Assembly: GCF_022479115.1 (NCBI RefSeq)
Contig: NZ_CP092497.1
Span: forward strand, 8,432,001-8,496,000
DNA from: Amycolatopsis sp. EV170708-02-1
GTDB taxonomy: Bacteria; Actinomycetota; Actinomycetes; Mycobacteriales; Pseudonocardiaceae
Direction of reading: 5' to 3'
Length of the DNA: 64,000 nt
Below the pieces are notes generated by a model. It worked only from the letters and a program-made list of their open reading frames with translations, was not told the origin of the DNA and did not search any database. Positions 1 through 7,895 of the stretch are shown here, piece after piece. A program made the translations under genes and the position numbers. The stretch's first letter is position 1. Every line of letters starts with the position of its first letter.

Positions 1-226
1 GGAGGCCGCGGCCGAGAAGGCGGGCCGCGACCCCGGCGCGCTGCGGCGGGTGCTGCGGATCAATCCGAAGCCGGGGACGGACCTCAAGGACGTCGCGGCG
101 CAGCTGGAGGCGGCCGCCGAAACCGGGATCGCCGAAGCCTTCGTCGACCCGCACTATCTCGCGCGGGACGTCACGCACGCGCTCGACCTCGCCGCGGAAC
201 TGCGCGACCTCGTTCCGAAGACCTGA
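1..226 (+). CDS. LLM-class (F420-type) oxidoreductase, C-terminal fragment
   Basis: The open frame enters from the left edge and ends with TGA at 224-226, giving about 74 residues. The tail (RINPKPGTDLKDVAAQLEAA, then a segment ending AFVDPHYLARDV and a final amphipathic helix) resembles the C-terminus of luciferase-like, probably F420-dependent, oxidoreductases. In that family this part forms the last strand and helices of the TIM barrel. The start, the cofactor-binding loops and the substrate pocket lie outside the window, so the cofactor and reaction cannot be stated. A hairpin follows directly after the stop. Confidence 0.6.
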   Translation, partial: EAAAEKAGRDPGALRRVLRINPKPGTDLKDVAAQLEAAAETGIAEAFVDPHYLARDVTHALDLAAELRDLVPKT

Positions 227-258
227 AGGCCCTCCCCGTTCACCGGGAAGGGCCTTCA
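225..258. terminator. Bidirectional hairpin terminator
   Basis: The arms GAAGGCCCT (225-233) and AGGGCCTTC (249-257) pair perfectly and sit between two convergent genes. The left arm begins at the last base but one of the upstream stop codon. There is no clear U-tract, as is usual in high-GC actinomycetes. Confidence 0.7.
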
Positions 259-265
259 GTGAGGG

Positions 266-481
266 TCAGGATTCGCCGTCGGCGAGCTGGACGAGCGCGT
301 GGGCCTTCGCGGCGTACTTCCAGTTGCCGAGGTCCCGGATGGTCTTGATCTTGAGTTCGGCGAGGAGTTCGTCGTGCTTCTTGGTCAGACCTTCGAGAGC
401 GGACGGCGGGGCGTCCAGCAGCTCGCTGATGCCCTTGTCCTCCCACGCCTTGTCCACCAGCTTGTTCAAGTTCAGGCTCAC
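266..481 (-). CDS. Small conserved helical protein, function unknown
   Basis: A 71-residue protein starting at GTG 481, which has a good ribosome site (GAGGAAAGG) a few bases upstream. A longer in-frame start at 556 exists, but its extra residues (arginine- and glycine-rich) look like translated leader. The protein is mostly alpha-helical and charged: LNKLVDKAWEDKGISELL, a middle helix rich in Lys/Glu, and a C-terminal KTIRDLGNWKYAAKAHALV that resembles a helix-hairpin-helix-like repeat. There is no signal peptide or membrane segment. It is convergent with the upstream oxidoreductase and divergent from the esterase. I do not recognise a function. Confidence 0.65.
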   Translation of the reverse strand: MSLNLNKLVDKAWEDKGISELLDAPPSALEGLTKKHDELLAELKIKTIRDLGNWKYAAKAHALVQLADGES

Positions 482-589
482 GGTTTTCGCCTTTCCTCGG
501 GGCAGGTACGCGCACCACCCTGAACGTGATCCACGTCTCAGGCAACCGGAGATCACCCGTTCACGCTCAGTTCACCGACGGTCGGCCCG

Positions 590-1531
590 ATGACAAAGGT
601 GACCCAGGTCGCGTACAACGAACGGGTGACGCAGCGAAGAACGGGCGGCGGCTGCCTCTTCCTGGTGATCGTGCTGTCCGTCCTGGGGATCGCTTATCAC
701 CTTTGGGAGCGTGGAACGGCGGTGACACCGGCGGGGGTCACCACTTCGGACGGTGCGGGCCGGTACGTGGCCCTGGGCGATTCCTACACGGCCTCGCCGG
801 GCACCGGGCGGCCGGTGGGCGCGCCGGCGGGCTGCGACCGCTCGGACAACAACTACCCGAGCCTGCTCGCCGCGAAGCTGCGTCCGGCCGAGTTCGTCGA
901 CGTCAGCTGCGGCGGCGCCACGACCGAGCACCTCACCGGCGAGCAGAAGACGCGGGACGGCACGAACGCCCCGCAGCTCGACGCCGTCGATGGCGACACG
1001 ACGCTGGTGACCGTCGGGATCGGTGGGAACGACGTGGGCTTCGCCGGCTTCGCGAGCCAGTGCGCGACGCAGATACAGACCGCTTCGCCCTGCAAGACCC
1101 AGCTGACCGCGGGCGGGCGCGACCAGCTCGCCGAGCGGATCACCGCCGCGGCGGACCGGCTCGGCGGAATCCTGGACCAGATCCGCGCGAAGGCCCCTTC
1201 GGCGCGCATCGTGGTCGTGGGATACCCGACGGTGCTTCCGGACGACGACGCCGGTTGCTGGCCCGTCCTGCCGGTCGGAGCGGGGGACGTGGCCTACTTC
1301 CGCGACTCGCTGAAACGCCTCAACACGGCCTTGCAGGACACGGCGAAGGCGCACGAAGCGGGCTTCGCCGACATGTCGACCGCGAGCAAAGGGCGGGACA
1401 TGTGCAGTGCCGCGAACCGGCGATGGGTCGAGGGCCCCACGCCCTTGGTGCCCGCGGCGCCCCTGCACCCGAACGCCCGAGGCGGGCAGGGAATGGCGGA
1501 GGTCCTGGAGAAGCTGCTCAAGCTCGCGTAG
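590..1531 (+). CDS. Membrane-anchored or secreted SGNH/GDSL-family esterase
   Basis: A 313-residue protein with one N-terminal hydrophobic segment (about residues 22-38) and then an SGNH hydrolase domain. Block I is ALGDSYTAS with nucleophile Ser65, block III is GGND (oxyanion Asn), and block V near the C-terminus is LHPN with the catalytic His. It resembles actinomycete lipases of the S. coelicolor SCO1725 type. Cysteines spread through the domain suggest disulfides, so it probably acts outside the membrane on lipid or acyl-ester substrates. ATG 590 is used; an in-frame GTG at 626 would give a shorter leader and is also plausible, because neither has a strong ribosome site. A long hairpin follows immediately. 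Confidence 0.85.
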   Translation: MTKVTQVAYNERVTQRRTGGGCLFLVIVLSVLGIAYHLWERGTAVTPAGVTTSDGAGRYVALGDSYTASPGTGRPVGAPAGCDRSDNNYPSLLAAKLRPAEFVDVSCGGATTEHLTGEQKTRDGTNAPQLDAVDGDTTLVTVGIGGNDVGFAGFASQCATQIQTASPCKTQLTAGGRDQLAERITAAADRLGGILDQIRAKAPSARIVVVGYPTVLPDDDAGCWPVLPVGAGDVAYFRDSLKRLNTALQDTAKAHEAGFADMSTASKGRDMCSAANRRWVEGPTPLVPAAPLHPNARGGQGMAEVLEKLLKLA

Positions 1532-1597
1532 AGCAAGGGACCTTTGCTACCACTTACTTAGGCAGGCTAAGCGAGCGATAGCAAAGGTCCCTTGCTC
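1531..1597. terminator. Long bidirectional hairpin between convergent genes
   Basis: Two 19-nt arms (1531-1549 and 1579-1597) are perfect reverse complements around a 29-nt loop. The loop contains a smaller inverted repeat (CTTAG...CTAAG). It begins at the last base of the esterase stop and ends 10 bases before the stop of hadB, so it can terminate both transcripts. Confidence 0.8.
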
Positions 1598-1607
1598 CCC
1601 CGTGAGG

Positions 1608-2012
1608 TCAGGTGCGGACGACCGCCTGCGCCTTGCCCAGGACGGCCTTGCCCTCGAACTTGGCGGTGATGTCGACGCGGGCGGTGCCGTCGTCGTTGAC
1701 CACGGCGACCTTCCCGGTGAACTCGATCGTCGCCGCGCCCTCGTTCGGCACGACCACGGGGCGCGTGAAGCGCGCGAAGTAGTCGACGAGGCGGCCGGGG
1801 TCGCCGAGCCAGTCGGTGACGAGCCGCGCCCCGAGCGCCATGGTCAGCATCCCGTGCGCGATGACGTCGGGAAGGCCGACCTCCTTGGCGAAGGCCTCGT
1901 TCCAGTGGATGGGGTTGAAGTCCAGCGACGCGCCGGCGTAGCGCACCAGCTGGTCGCGGGTGACATCGATGGTCAGCGGCGTCAGTTCTTCCCCGACGGT
2001 GAACGTGCTCAC
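1608..2012 (-). CDS. hadB: (3R)-hydroxyacyl-ACP dehydratase subunit HadB, MaoC-like
   Basis: A 134-residue single hotdog-fold MaoC protein. The hydratase dyad is visible in DFNPIHWN: Asp31 and His36, followed by the GLPDVIAHGML overhang loop. In mycobacteria HadB is the catalytic half of a heterodimer with HadA or HadC that dehydrates 3-hydroxyacyl-ACP in FAS-II. Its start overlaps the hadA stop by 4 bases (ATGA), so the two are translationally coupled. If the host is an Amycolatopsis-type organism without mycolic acids, the substrate would be ordinary or secondary-metabolite acyl-ACP; that is inference. No hadC follows; the next gene is convergent. Confidence 0.9.
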   Translation of the reverse strand: MSTFTVGEELTPLTIDVTRDQLVRYAGASLDFNPIHWNEAFAKEVGLPDVIAHGMLTMALGARLVTDWLGDPGRLVDYFARFTRPVVVPNEGAATIEFTGKVAVVNDDGTARVDITAKFEGKAVLGKAQAVVRT

Positions 2013-2458
2013 GCGTCCTCCCCTCGGACCACGAGCTGGGCGTTCGTGGTGGCGATCAGGCCGCCGTCGGCGCCGGCGATCTCGGCGCGCAGGTTGATGA
2101 AGTCGTTCCCGGCGCGGGCCATGATGTTGTCGATATGCGTGGTGAGCGACAGCACGTCGCCCGCGTGCACCGGCCGCGTGTAGGTGAACCGCTGGTCGCC
2201 GTGGACCATCCGCGAATAGTCGAGGCCCAGCTCGGGGTCCGAGACGATCGCGTTGATCGAGGCGAGGTTGATGATCGTCAGGAACGTCGGCGGCGCGATG
2301 ACGTCGGGATAGCCGGCCGCCTTCGCCGCTTCGGTGTCGCGGTAGAGCGGGTTCGTGTCGCCGAGCGCGTCGGCGAACTCCCGGATCTTCTCGCGACTCA
2401 CTTCATAGGTACTGGTCGGCGGGTACACCCGCCCGGTGAACGACTGGTCCAAGGCCAC
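2009..2458 (-). CDS. hadA: (3R)-hydroxyacyl-ACP dehydratase subunit HadA, non-catalytic partner
   Basis: A 149-residue MaoC-like hotdog protein (FTGRVYPPTSTYEVSREKIR at the N-terminus). The segment DTNPLYRDTEAAKAAGYPDV aligns with the hydratase motif but has Tyr/Arg where the catalytic His would be. This matches the known structural, substrate-binding role of HadA. It is followed by hadB with a 4-base overlap and preceded by rpmG with a hairpin in between. The gene order tRNA-Thr, tRNA-Met, rpmG, hadA, hadB is that of mycobacteria, which supports orthology. Confidence 0.9.
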   Translation of the reverse strand: MALDQSFTGRVYPPTSTYEVSREKIREFADALGDTNPLYRDTEAAKAAGYPDVIAPPTFLTIINLASINAIVSDPELGLDYSRMVHGDQRFTYTRPVHAGDVLSLTTHIDNIMARAGNDFINLRAEIAGADGGLIATTNAQLVVRGEDA

Positions 2459-2485
2459 CCGAGCAGGCTACCGAACCCGGAAAAT

Positions 2486-2520
2486 ACCGAAGCCGCCCTG
2501 GTGACCAGGACGGCTTCGGT
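2486..2520 (-). terminator. Hairpin between rpmG and hadA (terminator or attenuator)
   Basis: The arms ACCGAAGCCG (2486-2495) and CGGCTTCGGT (2511-2520) pair perfectly, and the stem continues inward through CCTGG/CCAGG. It lies downstream of rpmG and 28 bases upstream of the hadA start on the same strand. It may therefore end the ribosomal-protein transcript or reduce read-through into hadAB. Confidence 0.7.
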
Positions 2521-2544
2521 AAGACAGGTAGAACCGCTAGACGC

Positions 2545-2709
2545 TCAGCGGGTCTCTTTGTGAGTCCGGTGCGTACCGCAGTTCGGGCAGAACTTCTTCA
2601 TCTCCAGGCGATCCGGGTTGTTGCGCCGGTTCTTCTTGGTGATGTAGTTGCGGTGCTTGCACTCCTCACACGCGAGCGTGATCTTCGGTCGCACGTCAGT
2701 GGCAGCCAC
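2545..2709 (-). CDS. rpmG: 50S ribosomal protein L33
   Basis: A 54-residue protein from GTG 2709 (ribosome site GAAGGAAA), the usual L33 length. It has two CxxC pairs (CEEC and CPNC) forming the zinc ribbon and the conserved basic middle [20 protein letters not shown]. It belongs to the zinc-binding (C+) type. An in-frame upstream start at 2784 would read through the tRNA-proximal spacer and is rejected. It lies 45 bases downstream of tRNA-Met and is probably co-transcribed with the two tRNAs. Confidence 0.95.
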   Translation of the reverse strand: MAATDVRPKITLACEECKHRNYITKKNRRNNPDRLEMKKFCPNCGTHRTHKETR

Positions 2710-2754
2710 AGCATTTCCTTCTCTACTAGGCCTGGGACACCCAGGGTTACCGCG

Positions 2755-2827
2755 TAGCGGTGGCCGGACTTGAACCGGCGACACAGCGATTATGAGCCGC
2801 TTGCTCTGCCAACTGAGCTACACCGCC
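2755..2827 (-). tRNA. tRNA-Met (CAT), elongator type
   Basis: A 73-nt cloverleaf on the minus strand. The acceptor GGCGGTG pairs with the 3' CACCGCT and the discriminator is A. The D-arm is AGCTCAGTTGGCAGAGC, the anticodon loop is CTCATAA (CAT) and the T-arm contains GGTTCAAGTCC. The first pair is G-U rather than the unpaired initiator C1-A72, so it reads as elongator. CCA is not encoded. Confidence 0.93.
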
Positions 2828-2877
2828 CTTACATGAACCAGGCCGCGACACGCTTGCGTGACGCGGCTGAGGTCGCG

Positions 2878-2950
2878 AGCCCCTTTACGGAATCGAACCG
2901 TAGACCTTTTCCTTACCATGGAAACGCTCTGCCGACTGAGCTAAAGGGGC
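2878..2950 (-). tRNA. tRNA-Thr (GGT)
   Basis: A 73-nt cloverleaf on the minus strand. The acceptor GCCCCTT pairs with AAGGGGC, the D-arm is AGCTCAGTCGGCAGAGC, the anticodon loop is read as GGT and the T-loop is GGTTCGATTCC. CCA is not encoded. It precedes tRNA-Met by 50 bases, and the spacer holds a near-perfect hairpin (2842-2867) that could be a processing signal. Confidence 0.93.
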
Positions 2951-2960
2951 CTTGCCTCTC

Positions 2961-2992
2961 GCGAGGACTTGGAAAGATTAGCAAGTCCTCGC
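2961..2992 (-). terminator. Hairpin downstream of the GGDEF/EAL gene
   Basis: The perfect arms GCGAGGACTTG (2961-2971) and CAAGTCCTCGC (2982-2992) enclose a 10-base loop. It lies between the end of the minus-strand EAL gene and tRNA-Thr, so it probably terminates the former. Confidence 0.65.
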
Positions 2993-3028
2993 CGGCGCCT
3001 GAAACAGGGGGTACGTTACCGCAAAACC

Positions 3029-5643
3029 TCAGGTCAGCAGGGTCAGGACGGTCTCGGAGTGTCGTCCGGGCGAACGCGCCGTGCGGGCCTGCAGCCACGC
3101 CTCCAGGCGGTCCTCCGGCAGCGGCCGCGAGATGAGGTAGCCCTGAGCCACGTCACATCCCATCGCCTCGAGCTGATCCCGCGCGACGTCCTCCTCGACC
3201 CCTCCGCCACGACCGTGAGGCCGAGCGAGTGACCCAGCTCGACGATGGAGCGCACGACGGCGAGGTCGCCGAGGTCGGTGCCCATGCCGAGGACGAAGCT
3301 CTTGTCGATCTTGACCTGGTCGACCGGGAGCTGCCGCAGGTACGCCAGCGACGAGTAGCCGGTGCCGAAGTCGTCGACGGCGAGCACGATGCCCAGCGAG
3401 TGCAGCTCCCGCAGGATCGGCAGCGCCTTCTGCGGGTCGGACATCACACCGGACTCGGTCAGCTCGAAGGTGAGCAGCTCGGGCGGGATGCCGAAGCGGT
3501 CGAGCTCGCGCGCGACCTTCGTCGGGAAGTCCTCGTCGGCCAGGTTCCGCACCGACAGGTTCACCGCGGCGGAGATGCGCAGGCCCTCGTCGAGCCACTT
3601 GCGCACGCGCTTCAACGACTCTTCGAGCACGAACGACGTCAGGACGCCGATGAGGCCGGCGGCTTCGATCGCCGGGACGAACTCGTCCGGGCCGAGCCTG
3701 CCGAACTCCGGGTGCACCCAGCGCACCAGCGCCTCGACACCCTGGATCTGCCGGTTCGGCAAGGTGATCTTCGGCTGGTAGTGGACGCTCAGCTGGCCTT
3801 CTTCCAGCGACTGCCGGAACTGCGTGACCATCTGGAACCGGCGCATGAAGATCTGGCCCATGCTGGCCATGTAGCCGCGGACCTCTTCGCCGCCCTTGGT
3901 CGCGCGGACGGCGACGTCGGCGCGCTGCAGCAGCCCGTCGACGTCGACCTGGTCGTCGTCTTCCGCCGACGAGGTGGCGTAGCCGATCATCGCGTTGGCT
4001 TCGACGGAGAGCCGGTCCACCGGGTACGGGGCGACGAGTTCCGCGCGGAGCAGTTCCGCGGCGGCCTGGGCGCGTTCCGGGGCGCAGCCGACGAGAAGCG
4101 CCGCGAAGGAAGCGCCTTCGAGCCTGGCGAGCGGGACGTCGGGGCCGAGCGCGTCACGGATCCGGCGGCCCGCGGCGATGACCATCCGGTCCGCCCAGAC
4201 GTAGCCGAGGGCGTCGCTGACGGTGGAGAAGACGTCCAGATCGACCCGGAGCACGACCGCGTCGACCTGTTCCCGCAACGGTTCCTTGGCGACCTGGCGG
4301 AAGCCCGGCCGGTTGAGCAGACCGGTCAGCGGGTCGTGGTACGCGTCGTGACGCAGGGTCGCGAGCAGGCGCCGGTTGTCCAGCGACGTCGCGAGGTGGC
4401 TGGCCATCGTGCCGAGCAGCTGGACGTCGTACTTGCCGAACCCGCGCCAGCGGCTCAGCCTGTCGTGCGCTTCGACGACGCCGAGGAGCTGGTTCGCGCT
4501 GCGCAACGGGACGACCAGCGCCTCCTGCGCGCCGCGGTCGAGCAACGCGGAGCGGACGTCGGGATTGGCTTCGGTGATCCGGAAGTGGCGGACGTGCGCG
4601 CCGGGCAGGCGCAGCAGCGGGTCGTCGGCGGCCGGGTCGACCGGCGGCAGTTCGTCGCCCGCGACGACCATCCGCATGGTGTCCTTCGGCTCCAGTCGAA
4701 GTCTCAGGACGACGCGGCCGGCGGCGAGCTGGTCCTTGATGCGTTCGGCGATGGTCGCCCACTCGCGGACGTCCACGCCGCCGACGAGTTCGTCCGCGCG
4801 CCCGGCGGGCCTTGCGGCGGCCTGCTGACCGGAGCGCGCGACCATCAGGCTGACGTCGGACAACGCTTCCATGTCGCGTTGCTCGCGCAGCAGATCCGAG
4901 TACGCCCAGTACAGCGCGGTGAGCCCGAGGAAGACGGCCAGCACGAGCGGCCAGGCCTTCGGCGTCCCGGAAATGACCAAATATCCGGAAAGACCGACCG
5001 AGGCGTTGACGAAACCGACGACGAGGATGCGGCCGGTCAGCCGGATCGCGGTGCTGACCCGCATGCGGCGGCGCAGCACGCGGACGGCGGCGAGCGCGAG
5101 CAGCGTGCTGACCAGCGGCGCGGTCAAAGTCCCCGCCAGCGCGGCGATCCAGGTCATGTCGTGGGCGCCGGAGGCCTGTTTCACCAGTCCTGCCACGGCG
5201 AACGCGCCGGTGATCTCCAGCAGGAACGCGCCGGCGTTGTAGAGGACGCGGCCCGCGACCTTGCGGGCCAGCAGCGTTCCGATCCCCGCCGCGAGATGCG
5301 CGGCGAGCACGACTTCGAAAGGAGCGACGAAGAATCCGATGACCAGCGGAATCTCGGTGAACGAGATCGTCCACGAGATGCCGCTGCGGACGTCGACGTT
5401 GATGCCGAGCTGTTCGGCGAGCAGGAACGCGAGGGCGAGGATCGGCCCGATCCACAGCAGATCGTCCGAGGCCTCGAAGTCCAGCCAAAGGCTGACCGCG
5501 GCCGCGGCGGCGATGCCCATGGTGAGTACCGCGAAGGTGTAAACGCGGAACCGTCGCTCGTCGGTACGAGCCTCCGTAACGGCGCCTCCCTTGCCCGCTG
5601 TCGCCTGTGCGGCGCTCCCGGGCCTGCCGTTCGTGTCCGGCAT
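3029..5643 (-). CDS. Membrane GAF-GGDEF-EAL cyclic-di-GMP protein, frame interrupted near the C-terminus
   Basis: The composite protein is about 871 residues. Order: several N-terminal membrane helices (about 30-240), a GAF-like region (about 280-410), a degenerate GGDEF domain (the signature place reads LEGASF, so no cyclase activity is expected), and an EAL domain. The EAL domain retains EALVRW, NLSVRNL, ELTES, DDFGTGYSS and KIDKSF, so phosphodiesterase activity is likely. Within the motif VVAEGVE the frame breaks at the C run 3199-3202. One added base restores AEGVEEDVARDQLEAMGCD and the normal C-terminus (QGYLISRPLPEDRLEAWL) to a stop at 3029-3031. Without it, the frame reads an arginine-rich tail to 3043 and loses the last metal/base residues. 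A sequencing error is favoured over real decay. Confidence 0.85.
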
Positions 5644-5923
5644 CCGACCTTCCTTCCCGGCTGCCCAACCGGTCTTGTCCTACCGCGACCTCGGGGACGA
5701 GGGCAATACAGTACCCCGGAGGGCGTACCCAAGTCCCATTCGAGACAGTATGAGATCACCCCAGGGTTAACAATGGGCGCGTCGCGCTGACCTGCGTGGA
5801 CCAAGGGGTGAAATGGGAGCGTTATTCGCGTTCCTTCCGACTACCGGAAGTCACCTGGCGCCACGCTCCGGCCAATCTCGTGAAGTTCCCGGCGGACCGG
5901 TGAGTAGGGGCTTGAATAGCCCT

Positions 5924-6862
5924 ATGAATAGCCACGCCATCGCCGCCGGGCATGCCGAGCGGCTCGCCACCGTGGACGCCCTGCTCCCCGAAATGCCTGC
6001 ACTGGAGCCTGCCGAGGGCTCCGTGTCACTCTCCGCGACAGCGGGCGACTCGGCCGCCGCCGGATTGTCGGTACGGACCGAAGCGGGCCCCGATTCTGTT
6101 GACTCTCCGTGGCGGGCCCTCGTCGAGCATCGCCTCGAAGCCCGCCTCACCGGCCCCAGCCCGGAAGCGGCCCTCGACGCATTACTCACCCGATGGGATG
6201 AACATCTGAAGACCGTGGCCCCACCTGGGGATGTCGAGACGGCGGCGACCGTGGTGCGGCCCAGCCGGGACTCCCCCGGCTCGGCCGAATTACTGCGTCG
6301 CGGCTTCGCGCCGGTGCTGGTGATCGCGGTCCGCCCGGCCGACCGGCTCGCCGTGACCGGACCGCCCGCCACTCCCGGCGTGCACATCCGGCCCGCCGAA
6401 GTGGATGATCTCGAAACCGCCGTCGGACTGGAACTGGAATTGCAGCGTTATGACGCGCAGTTCGGTTCTGTCACTTTGCGCGAGGGCGCGGAGGAAACGA
6501 TCACGGCGGACCTGTCGAAAGAGCTGGGCCGGGAAAATCCGACGTTGTGGATCGCCGAGCTGTACGGCCGTCCGCTGGGCATGGTGCGGGTGCAGTTCCC
6601 CGGCGACACGGCGTGGATCCGCGGCCGGGTCGCGGCCGAGAAGGTCGGCTACCTGTCGTCGCTGGCGGTGGCGGAACAGGCTCGTTCGAGCGGGGTGGGG
6701 ACCGCGCTCGCCGCGCACGCGCACCAGGTCTTCGACGAATGCGGCACCGACGCCGTGCTGCTGCACCACGCGCTGGCCAATCCGCGCTCGACACCGTTCT
6801 GGTACGCGCAGGGCTACCGGCCGCTCTGGACGTACTGGCGGCGGCGACCGGCCGTCCCGTGA
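5924..6862 (+). CDS. GNAT-family N-acetyltransferase
   Basis: A 312-residue protein from ATG 5924. An in-frame ATG at 5813 would add 37 residues that look like leader. The N-terminal half (about 1-150) is variable. The C-terminal half is a GNAT domain beginning VHIRPAEVDDLETAVGLELE, with the acetyl-CoA loop in VGYLSSLAVAEQARSSGVGT (R-x-x-G-x-G type) and the closing NPRSTPFWYAQGYRPL. The substrate is not apparent. The next gene starts 18 bases downstream, so the two may be co-transcribed. Confidence 0.8.
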   Translation: MNSHAIAAGHAERLATVDALLPEMPALEPAEGSVSLSATAGDSAAAGLSVRTEAGPDSVDSPWRALVEHRLEARLTGPSPEAALDALLTRWDEHLKTVAPPGDVETAATVVRPSRDSPGSAELLRRGFAPVLVIAVRPADRLAVTGPPATPGVHIRPAEVDDLETAVGLELELQRYDAQFGSVTLREGAEETITADLSKELGRENPTLWIAELYGRPLGMVRVQFPGDTAWIRGRVAAEKVGYLSSLAVAEQARSSGVGTALAAHAHQVFDECGTDAVLLHHALANPRSTPFWYAQGYRPLWTYWRRRPAVP

Positions 6863-6880
6863 TCCGGATAGGCTCGTTTC

Positions 6881-7729
6881 GTGACGAGGGACGATGACGC
6901 GGCCCCGGTGGCGCCGACCGGGGTCGACACCGAGAAGCCGTCCGCGGCGAGGATCTACGACTGGTTCCTCGGCGGGACACACAACTGGGCGGTCGATCGA
7001 GAGTTCGCCCGGGCACTGGAAAAGCAGTGGCGCTGGGTCAAACCGGGCGCGCGGCACAACCGCGAGTTCATGAACCGCGTCGTGCGCGCGGCGCTGGACG
7101 CCGGCATCCGGCAGTTCATCGATCTGGGCTCCGGTGTCCCGACAGCCGGGAACGTGCACGAGATCGTGCAAGAGGAACTGGAGCCCGGCGATACGGCGAA
7201 GGTCGTGTACGTCGACTACGAGCCGGTGGCGGTGGCGCACGCGGAGCTGATCCTCGAACGCCACGAGGCGACCGACTGGGCGGGGATCGTCCAGGCGGAC
7301 ATGCGGCGACCGAAGGACGTCCTGCGGCATCCGGAGACGCTGCGGCTGATCGATTTCGACCAGCCGGTGTGCCTGATGATGATGGCCGTCCTGCATTTCG
7401 CCGGGCCGCACGACGATCCGCCCGCACTGGTCGCGACGTACCGGAACGCGCTCGCGCCGGGCAGCTGGCTGGGGCTGTCGCATATGAGCTTCGGCGGCCA
7501 GACCGGCAAGGACGCCGACGGGCTGCACTGGATGGTCGAGCAGTACCGGAAGACGAGCAATCCGGTGTGGATGCGGGACCGCGAAGAGATCGAGCCGCTC
7601 TTCGGTGACTGGCCGCTGCTGGAGCCCGGCGTCGTCCACCTTCCGGACTGGCGGCCCGTGCGGGAGCTGCGGCGGGACGAAGAAGGCGCCCGGCCGTTCG
7701 CCTGGTGCGGCGTCTCGGTCCACCCCTGA
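6881..7729 (+). CDS. SAM-dependent methyltransferase, PF04672/DUF574 type
   Basis: A 282-residue protein with GTG start at 6881. It has the hallmark N-terminus of this large actinomycete family: PSAARIYDWFLGGTHNWAVD (a substrate-cap motif), then RHNREFMNRVVRAALDAGIR and the SAM-binding QFIDLGSGVPT. The acidic residue after beta-2 is in VVYVDYEPVAVAHA. Family members are very numerous in Streptomyces and Amycolatopsis, and their substrates are mostly unknown. A strong hairpin follows. Confidence 0.88.
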   Translation: MTRDDDAAPVAPTGVDTEKPSAARIYDWFLGGTHNWAVDREFARALEKQWRWVKPGARHNREFMNRVVRAALDAGIRQFIDLGSGVPTAGNVHEIVQEELEPGDTAKVVYVDYEPVAVAHAELILERHEATDWAGIVQADMRRPKDVLRHPETLRLIDFDQPVCLMMMAVLHFAGPHDDPPALVATYRNALAPGSWLGLSHMSFGGQTGKDADGLHWMVEQYRKTSNPVWMRDREEIEPLFGDWPLLEPGVVHLPDWRPVRELRRDEEGARPFAWCGVSVHP

Positions 7730-7732
7730 CCT

Positions 7733-7798
7733 CCGACCTCTCGCCGGTGCGCGTCGCGTTTAGCGGGCTAAAGGCGACGCGCACCGCGCAGAGGTCGG
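7733..7798. terminator. Compound hairpin containing a TTTAGC-GCTAAA repeat copy
   Basis: The outer arms CCGACCTCT and AGAGGTCGG (7733-7741 and 7790-7798) enclose inner arms GGTGCGCGTCGC and GCGACGCGCACC. At the apex is TTTAGCGGGCTAAA (7759-7772). The apex is the same core found in the intergenic repeats at 42.0 and 48.0 kb. Confidence 0.75.
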
Positions 7799-7856
7799 AT
7801 GAGTAGGTGATCGCTGACGGCGAACGCGCGGAGGAAACAAACGGGTCGATCGGAGA

Positions 7857-7877
7857 GTTGAGCTAGACAGACTCAAC
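7857..7877 (+). promoter_or_regulatory. HAIR-type operator (HspR site) upstream of lon
   Basis: GTTGAGC, a 7-base spacer, then ACTCAAC, 18 bases before the lon start. It matches the HspR-associated inverted repeat (CTTGAGT-N7-ACTCAAG) at all but the outer bases and one inner base, and the spacing is exact. HspR represses dnaK, clpB and lon in Streptomyces, so heat-shock control of this lon is likely. hspR itself is not in the window. Confidence 0.8.
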
Positions 7878-7895
7878 TAACCGAGGAGTGCACAG

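Noticed and set aside
1550..1578. Iron-box-like (IdeR/DtxR) sequence in the hairpin loop
   Set aside because: TTAGGCAGGCTAA matches the consensus only in the centre and lies downstream of two convergent genes, not in a promoter.
3229..5790. 853-residue open frame opposite the GGDEF/EAL gene
   Set aside because: High-GC antisense frame with repetitive Arg/Asp/Gln/Val composition and no domain; the minus strand carries clear membrane, GGDEF and EAL motifs.
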